From a virus, in IMG/VR virus record IMGVR_UViG_3300048589_000504, positions 1-64,000 of that record: 64,000 bases of DNA; one strand, given 5' to 3'. Positions 24,147 to 34,373 of this stretch are shown piece by piece (the stretch's first letter is position 1; the number at the start of each line of letters is the position of its first letter). Below the pieces are notes generated by a model. That model ran no database searches and was not told the origin of the DNA. It was given only the letters and a program-made list of their open reading frames with translations. The translations under genes were made by a program, and so were the position numbers.

Positions 24147-27100
24147 GTGACCGCAGAACTCGCAATCATCGCCAAGCTGGAAGACAACGCAAGCAAGGGC
24201 CTTGCGTCTCTGGACGGCCAGCTGCGCGGGCTGGAAGGCGCGGGCGGTGTCGCGTCCAAGGGGTTCGCCAACCTTGAGACAGTGATGAAGGCGACCGCTG
24301 TGGCGGGGGTTGCGGCGTTTGCGGCTGTTGGCGCGGGTGCGATAAAGCTCGGCGTAGACGGTGTGAAAGCGTTCGCTGACTTCCAGGGCGGCATGAACGA
24401 AGTGTTCACGCTTATGCCGGGCATGTCGCAGGACGCCATGTCGGCCATGAGCAACGACGTTCTCGCGTTCGGCCAGTCCATCGGTAAAACGTCTGACGAA
24501 ATTATCCCGGCGCTGTATCAGGCTATCTCTGCCGGTATACCAGCAGAGAACGTGTTCACGTTCATGGAGACGGCGAACGCGGCGGCGGTCGGCGGCGTGA
24601 CCGATCTGGAAACGGCCGTGGACGGTATCACGTCCGTGGTCAATGCCTACGGCGCTGAGACGATGAGCGCGGCGCAGGCCAGTGACTTGATGTTCACGGC
24701 CGTGAGGCTGGGCAAGTGCGTCACCGGCGACACGCGGGTACTACTCGCGGACGGCCGTTACGTGCGCATTGACGAGCTGGAAGAAGGCGCGGACGTGGTG
24801 TCTTATGACGGCCGTACATTCCAGGTACGTCCGGCGACGTGGGTGGATCAGGGTACGAAGCCGACTGTGAAGCTGACCACACGCCTGGGCCGCGAGATCA
24901 CCACGACATGGAACCATCCCTATCTGGCGCACAAGAAAGGACGCGACATACGCTCCAATGCCCGGCCGGAGTGGACAAAGGTAAGCGACCTTGAAGTTGG
25001 CGACCGCATTGCGGTGCCGACGGCGCTCCCCTACTTCGGTGACGTTGATGTGCCGGAACACGAAGCCGCGTTTCTGGGCTTGTGGCTTGCTGAGGGCGCT
25101 GTACAGAAAGGCTCCGCGAAGATAACCACCACGCTCTACGGCGACCAGATCACGACATGGGCTGACAAGTTCGGCTGCGTCGCCAACAACACTGACAAGC
25201 GCGAAGGCGCTGCTCCTGTTTACCAGTTCACGAAAGGTTACAGGGGCGGCCGTGAGCGCACACGGCCGCAAGAGCTGCTTATCGAGCTTGGCTTGGATGA
25301 CGTGACATCGGCCACGAAGCACATCCCTGAGCAGGTGTTTAGCTGGAAGCGTGAGCGTATCGCTACGATGTTGCACTGGCTGTTCAATGGCGACGGGTGG
25401 CTGAATGACGTGAGGCAGCAAGGGCGCAGCGGCTTCCAGCTTGGCTTTTGCTCCAAGAGCGAGCAGCTAGTGCGCGATGTGAATCACCTGCTTTTGCGCT
25501 TCGGCATTGTGGGGCGCATTCGCCAACGTAAGGATGTCAATGCATGGGTCTGGGAAGTCAACCGGCACTATGAGATTTCGCGCTTCGTGCGCTTTATCGG
25601 TATCGACCGCCCCGCCGCCGAACGTGTCGCAATCCATGTGCCGGAAAAGCAAAAGGCAAGCTTCGACGTAGTTGAATACGACCGCATTGTCAGCATCGAA
25701 TCCGGGCCAGAACAGCACGTTTACGATCTGTGTGTCGATGAGCTGCATAACTTTGTCGCCAACGACATTGTGGCCCACAACACCGACTTCAGCCAACTCT
25801 CCGCCTCCCTCTTCCAAGTCACGCCAACCGCCGCCGCCCTCGGTGTCGGCTTCGGTGATGTCACCGCCGCCCTGGCCAGCCTGACCGCGCAGGGCGTGCC
25901 CACCTCTGTCGCTACGACGCAGATGCGGCAGATGTTCATTGAGTTGAGCAAGGAAGGCGGCAAGACTAGCGCCACGTTCCAGGAGCTGGCCGGCCAATCG
26001 TTCAAGGACTTCATCGCTTCCGGCGGTAACGTGGCCGACGCGCTGGAAATGTTGGAAGCATACGCCAAAGAAACCGGCGTCGGCGTAAACGATCTGTTCG
26101 GTTCAGTGGAAGCGGGCGCGGCGGCGCTGGGCCTCACCGGTTCCAGCATGGAAGGCTTCCGCGCCAACCTCGCGGCGATGGACGAATCGGCCGGAGCGAC
26201 GCAAGCCGCTTACGAACAAATGAAAACCGGCATGCAGCTCGTCTTCGACATCATCGGCGCGACGGTTGACAACTTCAAGATTCGGATCGGCGCGGCGCTG
26301 GCTCCGTTCGTGGACGAACTCGCTCCGAAGATCGCTGCCTTTGCAGAGCAGGCCCTGCCGAAACTGGAAACGGCGTTCAAGGCGGTCACAGAGGTGATCG
26401 CGCTGTTTACCGGCCTCGGTTCGGATTCCATTGACACGCTGGACAACATGCGCGACGTGCTGTTCGACCTGGGCATGACATCGCCCCAGGTGGATGCCCT
26501 GGAAACGGCCGTGCGCAACGTGGCCGACGCCATCAAGTCGTTCATCGCCAACCTGCAAGAGGGCATGTCGCCGATGGATGCCTTCATTGAGGCGATCTGG
26601 GATATGGTTCCGCTAGAGACCGCGATGGCCTTGGCGAACATACGTGATGGGATAAACAGCTTTATCGATGCGGTAAAAACAGCGGTAGAGCCGATCACCT
26701 CCTGGATTCAGGAGAACGTCAAGCTGCAAGACATCCTCGCCGTCATGGGCCTGGTTGTCGCGTCCGTTGTCCTACCCGCGCTGGCCTCGTTGCTGGTTAC
26801 GGTTCTTGGCTTTATTGCGCCAATTGCGGCGCTCGTTCTCGCCGTCGCCGGACTGCGCGTCGCGTGGGAGAGTGACTTCCTCGGCATCCGCACGGCCGCT
26901 GAGGGCGCTTTCGAGTTCTTGCAAGGCGCATTTGAGTCGGTCAAGACGGCTATTGACACGTTCAAAACCGCAATGGCTGACGGCCTCGATCCGGTTGACG
27001 CGCTGCGTGAAGCTATAGGCACGTTTGGCGAAGACGCACAAGGCGTATTCGACAAGGTGATGGAAGCGGTCGGCAAGCTCACAGACTTCTTCGCGCCCAC

Positions 27101-30100
27101 TATCGAGCGCATACAGGAAGCGTTCGCCGGATTAGGCGACAGTATGAGCGAAAACAGCGATGTGATCGATGGGCTGAAAGAAGCCTTTGATCGCATCGTG
27201 CCGATTCTTGAAACAGTCGGCGGAATCATTGGCGGGGCGCTCGTCCTGGCGGTGAAGGTGCTCATGGAAGCCTTCGGGCAGCTAATCGAGAACGCCGGTC
27301 AAATTTTCGGCGGGCTGGTCGAGACTATCACCGGTGCACTGGACACGATTTCCAGCATCGTCGAAGGCGTGATCGGGATCGTTAAGGCGGCCATTGAAGG
27401 CGACTGGACAGGCGCGTGGGAAGCATTCAAGGAAACAGCGTCCGGCGTCATCGAAGGCGTGACAACCATTATTAGCGGGTTGGGGGAGATCGTCGATGGT
27501 GTCTTCGGCGCAATTTGGGACACGATATCCAATCTCGTCACCGACCTCGGCGGCACGGCCGTCACATGGGATGAGTTCAAAACCAATATCAGCACCGCCT
27601 TTGAGGACGCCAAGACAGCGGTCACGACAGCGCTCACTGACGCGCTGGCCGCTGTCACCGGCTTTGTGACCGACATCACGCAGGCAGGCCGCGACATCAT
27701 CAATGGCCTGATCGGCGGTATCGAAGAAAAGAAGGAAGCCGTCAAAACCAAGATAACCGATATCATTGGCAGCATACCGGACGCGGTGAAGAAACTGCTC
27801 GGCATCGCGTCACCATCTCGCGTCTTCGCCGCTATCGGCAGCTTCATCATGGACGGCCTCGCCATCGGCATTGTCGAAGGCGCTGACGGCCCAGTCGCGG
27901 CCATTCGCACGGCCGTCGGTGACATTAAGCTCACCGCCATGAACGAGATCGCGGAGATGGTCGTCAACGTCACCTCGGCGATCAATCCGGCGATTAACGC
28001 CCTGAACCAGTTGGCGAATTTCAGCGTTGACCCGCGCGTCGGCGAGAACACGAGCCAGTTCATGTTCTATCTGCGGCATCTGGTCGCCTCGGTGGTTGTC
28101 ATGGCCTTCGAGCTGGACGGCGCGCGCAACAAGACGCTGAAAATGGCGCAGATCATCAATGAGATCGTCGGCAGTGTCGGCAGCGGAATCACGTCCTTTA
28201 ACCAGTTAGCGCGCATGGCCTTCCCGCCCTCGCTATTGCCCAACATCGACCAGTTCGCCGGAGCGGTCGGGCTGTTGGCGTTCCAGTTCGCCTCCATCGC
28301 TGACCAACTGGAAACCGAGTTGATCGTCAAGGCACAGGCGCTGGCTGAGATGACCGGCGAGTTGTTTGGCGTTATCTCCGAAGTGCTGGACGGCTCTCGT
28401 GCGCTGGCAAACATGGATTTCGCGGCAGTCGTGTCTGGGCCTTACGGCACGCTGGCGAATCAGATCGTTGTTTTCCGCAACATCGTGCGCACGTTGGTTC
28501 GTGAGTTCGCCGAAGCCGCGCTGGAACTTGGCGGCTTTGCCGATTTCGTAAGCGCGTTTGCTGAGGCGGCAGATAAGGTAGTCGGCCTAATCGCTGAGGC
28601 ATTGGAAGCGTCATTGGCGCTGGCTCAGACTGACTTCGATGCCTTGGTCAATGGCCCATACAACCATCTGGCGACGCAGATCGTGACGTTCCGCAACATC
28701 ATTCGCACGCTCGTGCGCGAATTCGCCGGAGCAGCGTCAGATTTCAGCGTCGAACTCATGGACAGCGTGAGCGCCTTCGCCGACGCGGCTGGGGATATTG
28801 TCGGCCTCGTCGCCGACGCGCTGGCTGCAACGACGCTGCTTTCGGAGTTCGACTTCGTAACGGCCGTCGGTGGCATGACGTTGGCAAACAACATCCTCAT
28901 TTTCCGCAACATCGTCAATACGCTTGTCGCCCGCTTTGCCGAAGTCGCCGCCGGTTTCACCGACGCTCTGTCGAGCCAGGTGCAGTCGTTTGCCGACGCA
29001 GCCGAAGCGGTGCTTGACCTGATCGAGCCGGGTATCGAAGCGGTGCGTATTCTGGCCAATGAGAGCATTCCCTCACTGGCCGAAGCCGGAGCCGGGACTG
29101 ACACGACGCTCATTCGTTTATCGGACTGGATCAGCCTGATTGCCCAGCAGTTTTCCATGATCGCCCAGGGCATGAGCGAGGAAATGTTTACCAATGTTGA
29201 GGACTTCACCAACGCGGCGCTGGATTCGATGAGCTTGATCGAGCCTGGTATTGCGGCCGTGCGCACATTGGCTACCGAAACCATCCCGTCCGTTGCTGAG
29301 GCCGGTGCGGGTACTGACACAACACTCATTCGCCTATCGGATTGGGTAAGTCTGATCGCGCAGCAGTTCAGCATGATCGCGCAAGACCTCAGCGAAGAGG
29401 CGGCAACGGCGATCAATCGCTTTGCAACCGCAGCAGAGGCGGTTCTCGGTTTGATTGAACCGGGCATCGCTGCGATTAAGGCGCTTGTTGAATATGAAGG
29501 GGTAAGCACGCTGAAAGGCAAGGTTGAAACGTTTGCCGATGATTTGAAAACAGCCGTGGTCACGTTGGCGAACAAGCTGAACGAGATTGCTGACGGGGTG
29601 GAAGGCACGCTTACGGATGCGGCGACACTGGCTGGGACAGCTTCCGGCGTGCTGGCGATTGTTGGCCCGGCTATCGACGCGCTGAAAAAGCTGGCCGAGT
29701 ACGAAGCTGTCAATAAGTTGCCGGAAAAGATGACTAAGTTCACGACCGACCTTGATACGGCCGTGCGCACGCTATCGGAGAAGCTGAACGCGCTGGCGAA
29801 TGACATCGGTGACGAAGTGGCGACTGCCGCCACGTTCGCGGGCAGCGTCACTGCTATCTTCTCGGAAGTGTCGTCGGCGCTTGACGGCCTGAAAGCTATC
29901 GCTGATGCCAAGACTCCCAAGACAGAGCCGAAGATGGAATATCTAGTCGAGCAGGCCAACCTCATCGCCACGACGCTCAGCGGCGCGAATCAGACGATCA
30001 ATGGCACGATTGTTGCGGCCGCCAAAGCATTCGCCGCCGCAGTGAATGAAGTCGTCAGTGAAGTCATCGAGGCGCTGGCAAGCCTGAACCGGCTCGTCAC

Positions 30101-30782
30101 CGCCAACACGCCGGGCGGCTTACAAGCGATCCTTGACGCTATGCGCGCGGCGCTCAGTAACCAGATCGGACCGGCGGGGATTATCGGACGCGAAATCGGC
30201 AACGCTTTTGCGACCGGCCTAATGGCTGAAATGCAAAGCCTGCTCAATCAACTGAGCGGAGCCATGAACACGCTGCTGGCTATTCTGCGCTCCGGCATTG
30301 GCCCGGCGGGGCAGGCGGGAACTGATTTGGGGAGAGCGTTTGCCTCGGCGTTGGCGGCACAGCAAGGGCTGGCGGCTCAGGCCGGTGCGCTTATCGGCGA
30401 CGCAGCGGCCAATGGCCTGAAAAACGCGCTGAACAAGCAGGCCGCCAACATCGCCAACGCCGCGCGGGACATGGCGCGGCAGGCAGCGGAATCGGCGCGG
30501 CGGGAGTTACAGATCGCGTCACCATCTAAGGTGTTCACAAAGATCGGCGAGCAAGCCGGTCAAGGGTTCGTGCTGGGCCTGCCGACCATCAACGCCGCTG
30601 CCTTTGCGGGCGCGGGCGCATCTTCTGCCACAACTAACAACGTGCGCCAAGGCGACAACATTTCGATCCACATCTCGGTTGGCGGCAACGTCAGCGCGTC
30701 AACGCTGCGCGACGTGGAGACGGCCGTGCAGCGCGGGCTGAACAGCGCCGGTCGCAGCGCGGAAAGCAGGAGACGGCGATGA
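24147..30782 (+). CDS. tape measure protein interrupted by an intein
   Basis: 2211 residues from the GTG at 24147. The intein occupies residues 191-545, leaving about 1856 extein residues. The N-extein (MTAELAIIAKLEDNASKGLA) and the junction LGK/TDFSQLSASLFQ belong to the conserved phage minor-tail (TP901-type) domain. A hydrophobic region lies near residues 860-905 (VMGLVVASVVLPALASLLVT). A motif IASPSRVF or IASPSKVF, usual near tape-measure C-termini, occurs twice (about 1219 and 2121), and heptad-like repeats (FRNIVRTLVREF, LIRLSDWISLIAQQFSMIAQ) fill the space between. At about 1.5 angstrom per residue the tail would be near 280 nm. Longest gene in the window. Confidence 0.95.
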   Translation: MTAELAIIAKLEDNASKGLASLDGQLRGLEGAGGVASKGFANLETVMKATAVAGVAAFAAVGAGAIKLGVDGVKAFADFQGGMNEVFTLMPGMSQDAMSAMSNDVLAFGQSIGKTSDEIIPALYQAISAGIPAENVFTFMETANAAAVGGVTDLETAVDGITSVVNAYGAETMSAAQASDLMFTAVRLGKCVTGDTRVLLADGRYVRIDELEEGADVVSYDGRTFQVRPATWVDQGTKPTVKLTTRLGREITTTWNHPYLAHKKGRDIRSNARPEWTKVSDLEVGDRIAVPTALPYFGDVDVPEHEAAFLGLWLAEGAVQKGSAKITTTLYGDQITTWADKFGCVANNTDKREGAAPVYQFTKGYRGGRERTRPQELLIELGLDDVTSATKHIPEQVFSWKRERIATMLHWLFNGDGWLNDVRQQGRSGFQLGFCSKSEQLVRDVNHLLLRFGIVGRIRQRKDVNAWVWEVNRHYEISRFVRFIGIDRPAAERVAIHVPEKQKASFDVVEYDRIVSIESGPEQHVYDLCVDELHNFVANDIVAHNTDFSQLSASLFQVTPTAAALGVGFGDVTAALASLTAQGVPTSVATTQMRQMFIELSKEGGKTSATFQELAGQSFKDFIASGGNVADALEMLEAYAKETGVGVNDLFGSVEAGAAALGLTGSSMEGFRANLAAMDESAGATQAAYEQMKTGMQLVFDIIGATVDNFKIRIGAALAPFVDELAPKIAAFAEQALPKLETAFKAVTEVIALFTGLGSDSIDTLDNMRDVLFDLGMTSPQVDALETAVRNVADAIKSFIANLQEGMSPMDAFIEAIWDMVPLETAMALANIRDGINSFIDAVKTAVEPITSWIQENVKLQDILAVMGLVVASVVLPALASLLVTVLGFIAPIAALVLAVAGLRVAWESDFLGIRTAAEGAFEFLQGAFESVKTAIDTFKTAMADGLDPVDALREAIGTFGEDAQGVFDKVMEAVGKLTDFFAPTIERIQEAFAGLGDSMSENSDVIDGLKEAFDRIVPILETVGGIIGGALVLAVKVLMEAFGQLIENAGQIFGGLVETITGALDTISSIVEGVIGIVKAAIEGDWTGAWEAFKETASGVIEGVTTIISGLGEIVDGVFGAIWDTISNLVTDLGGTAVTWDEFKTNISTAFEDAKTAVTTALTDALAAVTGFVTDITQAGRDIINGLIGGIEEKKEAVKTKITDIIGSIPDAVKKLLGIASPSRVFAAIGSFIMDGLAIGIVEGADGPVAAIRTAVGDIKLTAMNEIAEMVVNVTSAINPAINALNQLANFSVDPRVGENTSQFMFYLRHLVASVVVMAFELDGARNKTLKMAQIINEIVGSVGSGITSFNQLARMAFPPSLLPNIDQFAGAVGLLAFQFASIADQLETELIVKAQALAEMTGELFGVISEVLDGSRALANMDFAAVVSGPYGTLANQIVVFRNIVRTLVREFAEAALELGGFADFVSAFAEAADKVVGLIAEALEASLALAQTDFDALVNGPYNHLATQIVTFRNIIRTLVREFAGAASDFSVELMDSVSAFADAAGDIVGLVADALAATTLLSEFDFVTAVGGMTLANNILIFRNIVNTLVARFAEVAAGFTDALSSQVQSFADAAEAVLDLIEPGIEAVRILANESIPSLAEAGAGTDTTLIRLSDWISLIAQQFSMIAQGMSEEMFTNVEDFTNAALDSMSLIEPGIAAVRTLATETIPSVAEAGAGTDTTLIRLSDWVSLIAQQFSMIAQDLSEEAATAINRFATAAEAVLGLIEPGIAAIKALVEYEGVSTLKGKVETFADDLKTAVVTLANKLNEIADGVEGTLTDAATLAGTASGVLAIVGPAIDALKKLAEYEAVNKLPEKMTKFTTDLDTAVRTLSEKLNALANDIGDEVATAATFAGSVTAIFSEVSSALDGLKAIADAKTPKTEPKMEYLVEQANLIATTLSGANQTINGTIVAAAKAFAAAVNEVVSEVIEALASLNRLVTANTPGGLQAILDAMRAALSNQIGPAGIIGREIGNAFATGLMAEMQSLLNQLSGAMNTLLAILRSGIGPAGQAGTDLGRAFASALAAQQGLAAQAGALIGDAAANGLKNALNKQAANIANAARDMARQAAESARRELQIASPSKVFTKIGEQAGQGFVLGLPTINAAAFAGAGASSATTNNVRQGDNISIHISVGGNVSASTLRDVETAVQRGLNSAGRSAESRRRR
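24717..25781 (+). mobile_element. intein with LAGLIDADG-type homing endonuclease
   Basis: 355 residues, starting at Cys (CVTGDTRVLLADGRYV) and ending IVAHN, followed by Thr as the first C-extein residue. Block B is TTTWNHPYLA with its His; the C-terminal blocks are EQHVYDLCVDELHNF and NDIVAHN. The central DOD endonuclease shows two dodecapeptide-like motifs, FLGLWLAEGA and LHWLFNGDGW. All splicing residues look intact, so it should excise and ligate LGK to TDF. The element carries two ACGGCCGT octamers (24751 and 24808), matching its surroundings. Confidence 0.95.
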
Positions 30783-31969
30783 GCGAGTACGCAGTGCTTG
30801 AACTCGTCTGCGGGCGCACGACGCTGGACCTGCTGTCTGCGCCTTATGCGCTGGCTGCCAACGGCTACGCTCCGGCCATCGCCTCACGCAGCAAAGGTGA
30901 CTTGGGCGGCAAGGGTATCTATAACGATGTGCCGGAAGAGATCATTATCGACATTCACGGCCGTACACCTGCCGAGGTGTATGGCGGGCAGCAGAATCTT
31001 ATCGCCATGCTGGATCGCGCCGACGCATGGGAGAACAGCGGCGCGCGCGAAGCGGTGATCCTGCGTTTCCAGCCGCAGCACAGTTTGCTTGACGCCCCGC
31101 TGGAAAGTCTCGTCGTCGGCAAGACCGGCGACAGTGACGCGCTGCTATCGCTGGCCGCCAACTACAATGACCGCATCCTCATCTACGAGATCGAAGGGGC
31201 GCGCATTGCCTTTCGCCGACGCGGGCAACTGCTCGGCGATGAGGAAACAGCGGAGAGCACAAGCGCGGTCACGCTGCCGGGTGTGGTATCGGCGGCGGCG
31301 CTTTCAGAAACCGACTTCGCTTCGCCGACGGCCGTGGAACTGCTCGGCCTCGGCCTCGGCACGGAGCTGCTCGGCGACGGCTTTCTGGCGTTGACTACTG
31401 CGCCGGTTGCCAGCGTCAATGGCACGAATTTCGGCATCTTCGCCGTGGCCGACATGACCGGCGACAACTTCGCCTCACAGGACGATTCGGCGAACAATGC
31501 CTACGGCGACGACATCATGCGCATTGACGCGGCCAGCAATCAGAGCGGCTCGCTCACGATTGACGTGGACAGTGATTATGAGGCGCTGCTGGTCTACGTC
31601 GCGCTGCGCAATAACGGCGCGACAACGCCGTGGCGCATCCGCGCGCGCTCCACCGGCTATCTGGACACGACCACGCGCTGGCAAGTCGTCGGCACAGCTT
31701 CGCAGCAGCCGCAGATCGTGGCGCTTGACGTGCTGCGCAGCGTGGCCGACTACCACAAGCGGATCGTGATCGAAGTCGAAACAGCCAAGAGCAGCGGTAC
31801 GTTGGACGTGAACTACATCGCCACCGTGCCGCTGGTCGAAGACACGCACGTTATCGCCATCCGCGGCGGCGCGTACACGACGCAGGCGTACACCTACGAT
31901 CTGGTCATTGACCATCAGGCGCTGGCGCGCAAGCGGGCAATCGCTTATTTGAGGGCGGCGCAATCATGA
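30779..31969 (+). CDS. distal tail / baseplate protein
   Basis: 396 residues, ATGA overlap with the tape measure. Starts MSEYAVLELVCGRTTLDLLS and is beta-rich. Position immediately after the tape measure is that of distal tail proteins. The middle contains Thr/Ala-rich strands (SAVTLPGVVSAAALSETDF); the C-terminus ends in LVIDHQALARKRAIAYLRAA. Function by position. Confidence 0.65.
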   Translation: MSEYAVLELVCGRTTLDLLSAPYALAANGYAPAIASRSKGDLGGKGIYNDVPEEIIIDIHGRTPAEVYGGQQNLIAMLDRADAWENSGAREAVILRFQPQHSLLDAPLESLVVGKTGDSDALLSLAANYNDRILIYEIEGARIAFRRRGQLLGDEETAESTSAVTLPGVVSAAALSETDFASPTAVELLGLGLGTELLGDGFLALTTAPVASVNGTNFGIFAVADMTGDNFASQDDSANNAYGDDIMRIDAASNQSGSLTIDVDSDYEALLVYVALRNNGATTPWRIRARSTGYLDTTTRWQVVGTASQQPQIVALDVLRSVADYHKRIVIEVETAKSSGTLDVNYIATVPLVEDTHVIAIRGGAYTTQAYTYDLVIDHQALARKRAIAYLRAAQS

Positions 31970-32820
31970 CAACAGTTGTAGAGCTAAACGCAAGTAAAGA
32001 CGCCTGGCACGAGGAAAAGCGCGCAAGTACGAAGTTCGGCACTGGCGACGGTTTGCATGTGGCCGTGCCGGGGCGCACAGAGTACGGGCAGCGCAATTCG
32101 TTCCTGCACTTTGACTTGTCCGGCATTCCCAGCGGCTCGATATGCGAGAGCGCGGTGCTGACGCTGACCAACTACTACAATGGCGCGGGCGGCGCGTCTA
32201 TTTCGCTGCATCCGATGCTGTTCGGCTGGTCGGAATCGCAGCTTAACTGGTATCAGTACGACGCCGGATTTAGCTGGCCCGGCGGGGCAGGCGGCAACAA
32301 GGCGGGCGTCGATTACGACAACAGCGTCACCCTCGGCACGTTCACCGGCCCGAACAGCAACTACGCCAAAGCCAGCGTCAACCTGAACCCGACAGAAGTC
32401 GCGAAGTGGTTCGGCGCCGCACCGGCGCGCGCCAACTTCGGCATGACCATGCGCGCAACGGCGCGTGTGAACAATTTCTATGGCAGCGGCGCAAGCGTAG
32501 CCGACCGACGGCCGAAGCTGATCGTCACTTACACCGAAGCGACTGTCGGCAAAGCAGAGGTCGCGGCCACGGCTTACCGCGCAGGCGGGCAGGCATTGGC
32601 GACGGTTACGACGGCGGTGCAGGAATTTGGCGTGATCCGTCTGCCGCCTATCCCGATCACCACCGGCGGCAATCTGTTCTGGCAAACGCGCGGCCCGGTC
32701 ATCTCGGCGGCGCTGTTGATGACGCAGGGCGATATGTGGGTGATGTCCGATGACAGCGACGATCCGCAGACGTTTACGCTGCGGGTGAAGCGCAAGCGCG
32801 CGTATTTGGGGCCGCAATAA
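31966..32820 (+). CDS. DNRLRE-type adhesin in the tail module
   Basis: 284 residues. Residues 1-about 195 match the DNRLRE/CBM96-like beta-sandwich: an early Asp/Lys segment, RNSFLHFDLSGIPSGSICES, then YGQ and GASISLHPMLFGWSESQLNW, and a closing ADRRPKLIVTYTEA. Such domains bind carbohydrate on surfaces. A second small domain follows (YRAGGQALATVTTAVQEFGV). Related domains occur in the genes at 38226 and 39350. Probably a baseplate-borne receptor-binding part. Confidence 0.7.
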   Translation: MTTVVELNASKDAWHEEKRASTKFGTGDGLHVAVPGRTEYGQRNSFLHFDLSGIPSGSICESAVLTLTNYYNGAGGASISLHPMLFGWSESQLNWYQYDAGFSWPGGAGGNKAGVDYDNSVTLGTFTGPNSNYAKASVNLNPTEVAKWFGAAPARANFGMTMRATARVNNFYGSGASVADRRPKLIVTYTEATVGKAEVAATAYRAGGQALATVTTAVQEFGVIRLPPIPITTGGNLFWQTRGPVISAALLMTQGDMWVMSDDSDDPQTFTLRVKRKRAYLGPQ

Positions 32821-34361
32821 TGAGAGTGAGCATTGAACTATACGACGAGCCGCAGGGACGCCTGCTTGAGGACTGGACGGCCGTGGCGGTCGATCCGGTG
32901 ATCAAGAGCGACGAGCACGGCTACTGGTCATTCTCGCTTTCTGTGCCGATGTCGCTGCGGGAGGGTTTTGAGTTCTACGCCAACAGCTACCGCCTATGGC
33001 TGGTCGTCTCATTTGGTGGGCGGGCGATTTGGGAAGGACGCGTGGAGGATGTCAAGCTCTCGGCGGGCATGATCGACGTGGTGGCCTACGGCGCGTGGAA
33101 CTACCTGACTGACACGCTCTACACCGCGCTCTGGTCAGATACCGGCTACGGCCGTTGGTTCCTGCTGACCGGCGACGACAGCGCGGCGGCAGGCGCGGAC
33201 CGCTGGCAAGCGGACAACAATAACCGCCTCTATGCCGCGCCGATGAAGGATGAGCAGTTCGGCAATGCGGCGCATGTCTGCACCTGGGCCTACGCCATCC
33301 CGCAGAACAGTGAGCGGCAGATTCAGGAGATTGAATTCGACTACGAGATGAAAGGGCCAAGCGGCGACTGGCGTATGCGCGTCTGCCGCGCTGACGGCTC
33401 GTGGGCGGCCAACCTGACCACGATCTGGCAGCTTGAATCCAACGGCTCGGTGCAGACAGGCAGCGGTGCGGTGGACTGGTCAGCGACGCCGACGGATCGC
33501 CTGATCGTGCAGATGTTTTACGACGCGGCCGGGCCGACGACGTACACCGGCGAGACCGGTGACGACGTGTATTTCAAACTCACGGCCGTGCGCGTCAAAA
33601 GCTTCACCGCCGACGAGCTGACCGCCGATGTCGTGGTACAGGCGCAGACCGCCTATGCCGCCTCACGCGGCGCGCCGCTGGCAACTGACGCGGCGCTGAT
33701 CAGCAGCCCGAACGTGGACCTTGACGATCTGATCATCGAGGACAAGCGGCCCGCGGAGACGATTAGCGAACTGGCCGCGCAGGGCGACGATTCCACGCCG
33801 CCGCAGAGCTATGAGAGCGGGGTCTGGGAAGACGGCCGTGTTTTCTTCCGGCCACGCATCGCCGCCGACGCCGACGCCGGAGACGGCGATCACATGGTTT
33901 GGCATCTGTTGGTTGAGGCCATTGAGGCGGAGCGCAGCATCGCTACGCTGGCGAACAGCGTCTATGCCACCTATAGCGAAGACGGCCGTACAGAGCGGCT
34001 CACAGACGCCGACAGCGTGGCCCTGACCGGCGTGCAGCGTGACGAGATGGTCAACGTCAGTACGAGCAGCGCGGCGCGGGCCGAAAACGTGCGCGCGGCC
34101 AAGCTGGTGGACACGTCCGATCTCGAATCGCGCGCGTCGATTCGCATCGGCGCGATCATGGACACGCTCGGCACAGACGTGCCTTACTGGTCGGTGCGCA
34201 GCGGTGACGTGGCCTATCTGACCAACTTGCCGCCGGGCAACCGCTTTCTGGACGGCATCCGTTCGTTCCGGATCAAAACGACTGAATACAACCTTGCCAC
34301 CGGCGAGCTGGCATTAACGCCATCAGAACTGCCGCAGCTTGACGTGATTCTGGCGGGATAG
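32820..34361 (+). CDS. baseplate hub-like tail protein
   Basis: 513 residues. Opens MRVSIELYDEPQGRLLEDWT and WSFSLSVPMSLREGFEFYAN, the pattern of tail hub proteins (gp27-like or prophage endopeptidase N-terminal domains). The C-terminal half contains IRIGAIMDTLGTDVPYWSVR and PGNRFLDGIRSFRIKTTEYN, typical hub closing strands. No peptidase motif is visible. Overlaps the adhesin gene by one base (TAATG). Confidence 0.65.
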   Translation: MRVSIELYDEPQGRLLEDWTAVAVDPVIKSDEHGYWSFSLSVPMSLREGFEFYANSYRLWLVVSFGGRAIWEGRVEDVKLSAGMIDVVAYGAWNYLTDTLYTALWSDTGYGRWFLLTGDDSAAAGADRWQADNNNRLYAAPMKDEQFGNAAHVCTWAYAIPQNSERQIQEIEFDYEMKGPSGDWRMRVCRADGSWAANLTTIWQLESNGSVQTGSGAVDWSATPTDRLIVQMFYDAAGPTTYTGETGDDVYFKLTAVRVKSFTADELTADVVVQAQTAYAASRGAPLATDAALISSPNVDLDDLIIEDKRPAETISELAAQGDDSTPPQSYESGVWEDGRVFFRPRIAADADAGDGDHMVWHLLVEAIEAERSIATLANSVYATYSEDGRTERLTDADSVALTGVQRDEMVNVSTSSAARAENVRAAKLVDTSDLESRASIRIGAIMDTLGTDVPYWSVRSGDVAYLTNLPPGNRFLDGIRSFRIKTTEYNLATGELALTPSELPQLDVILAG

Positions 34362-34373
34362 GGAGACACAACC

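Noticed and set aside
28625-29971. 448-codon minus-strand open frame within the tape measure
   Set aside because: It mirrors the Ala-rich + strand gene; composition is Ser/Ala/Arg low-complexity and there is no ribosome site or operon context. Same reasoning for 27299-28063.
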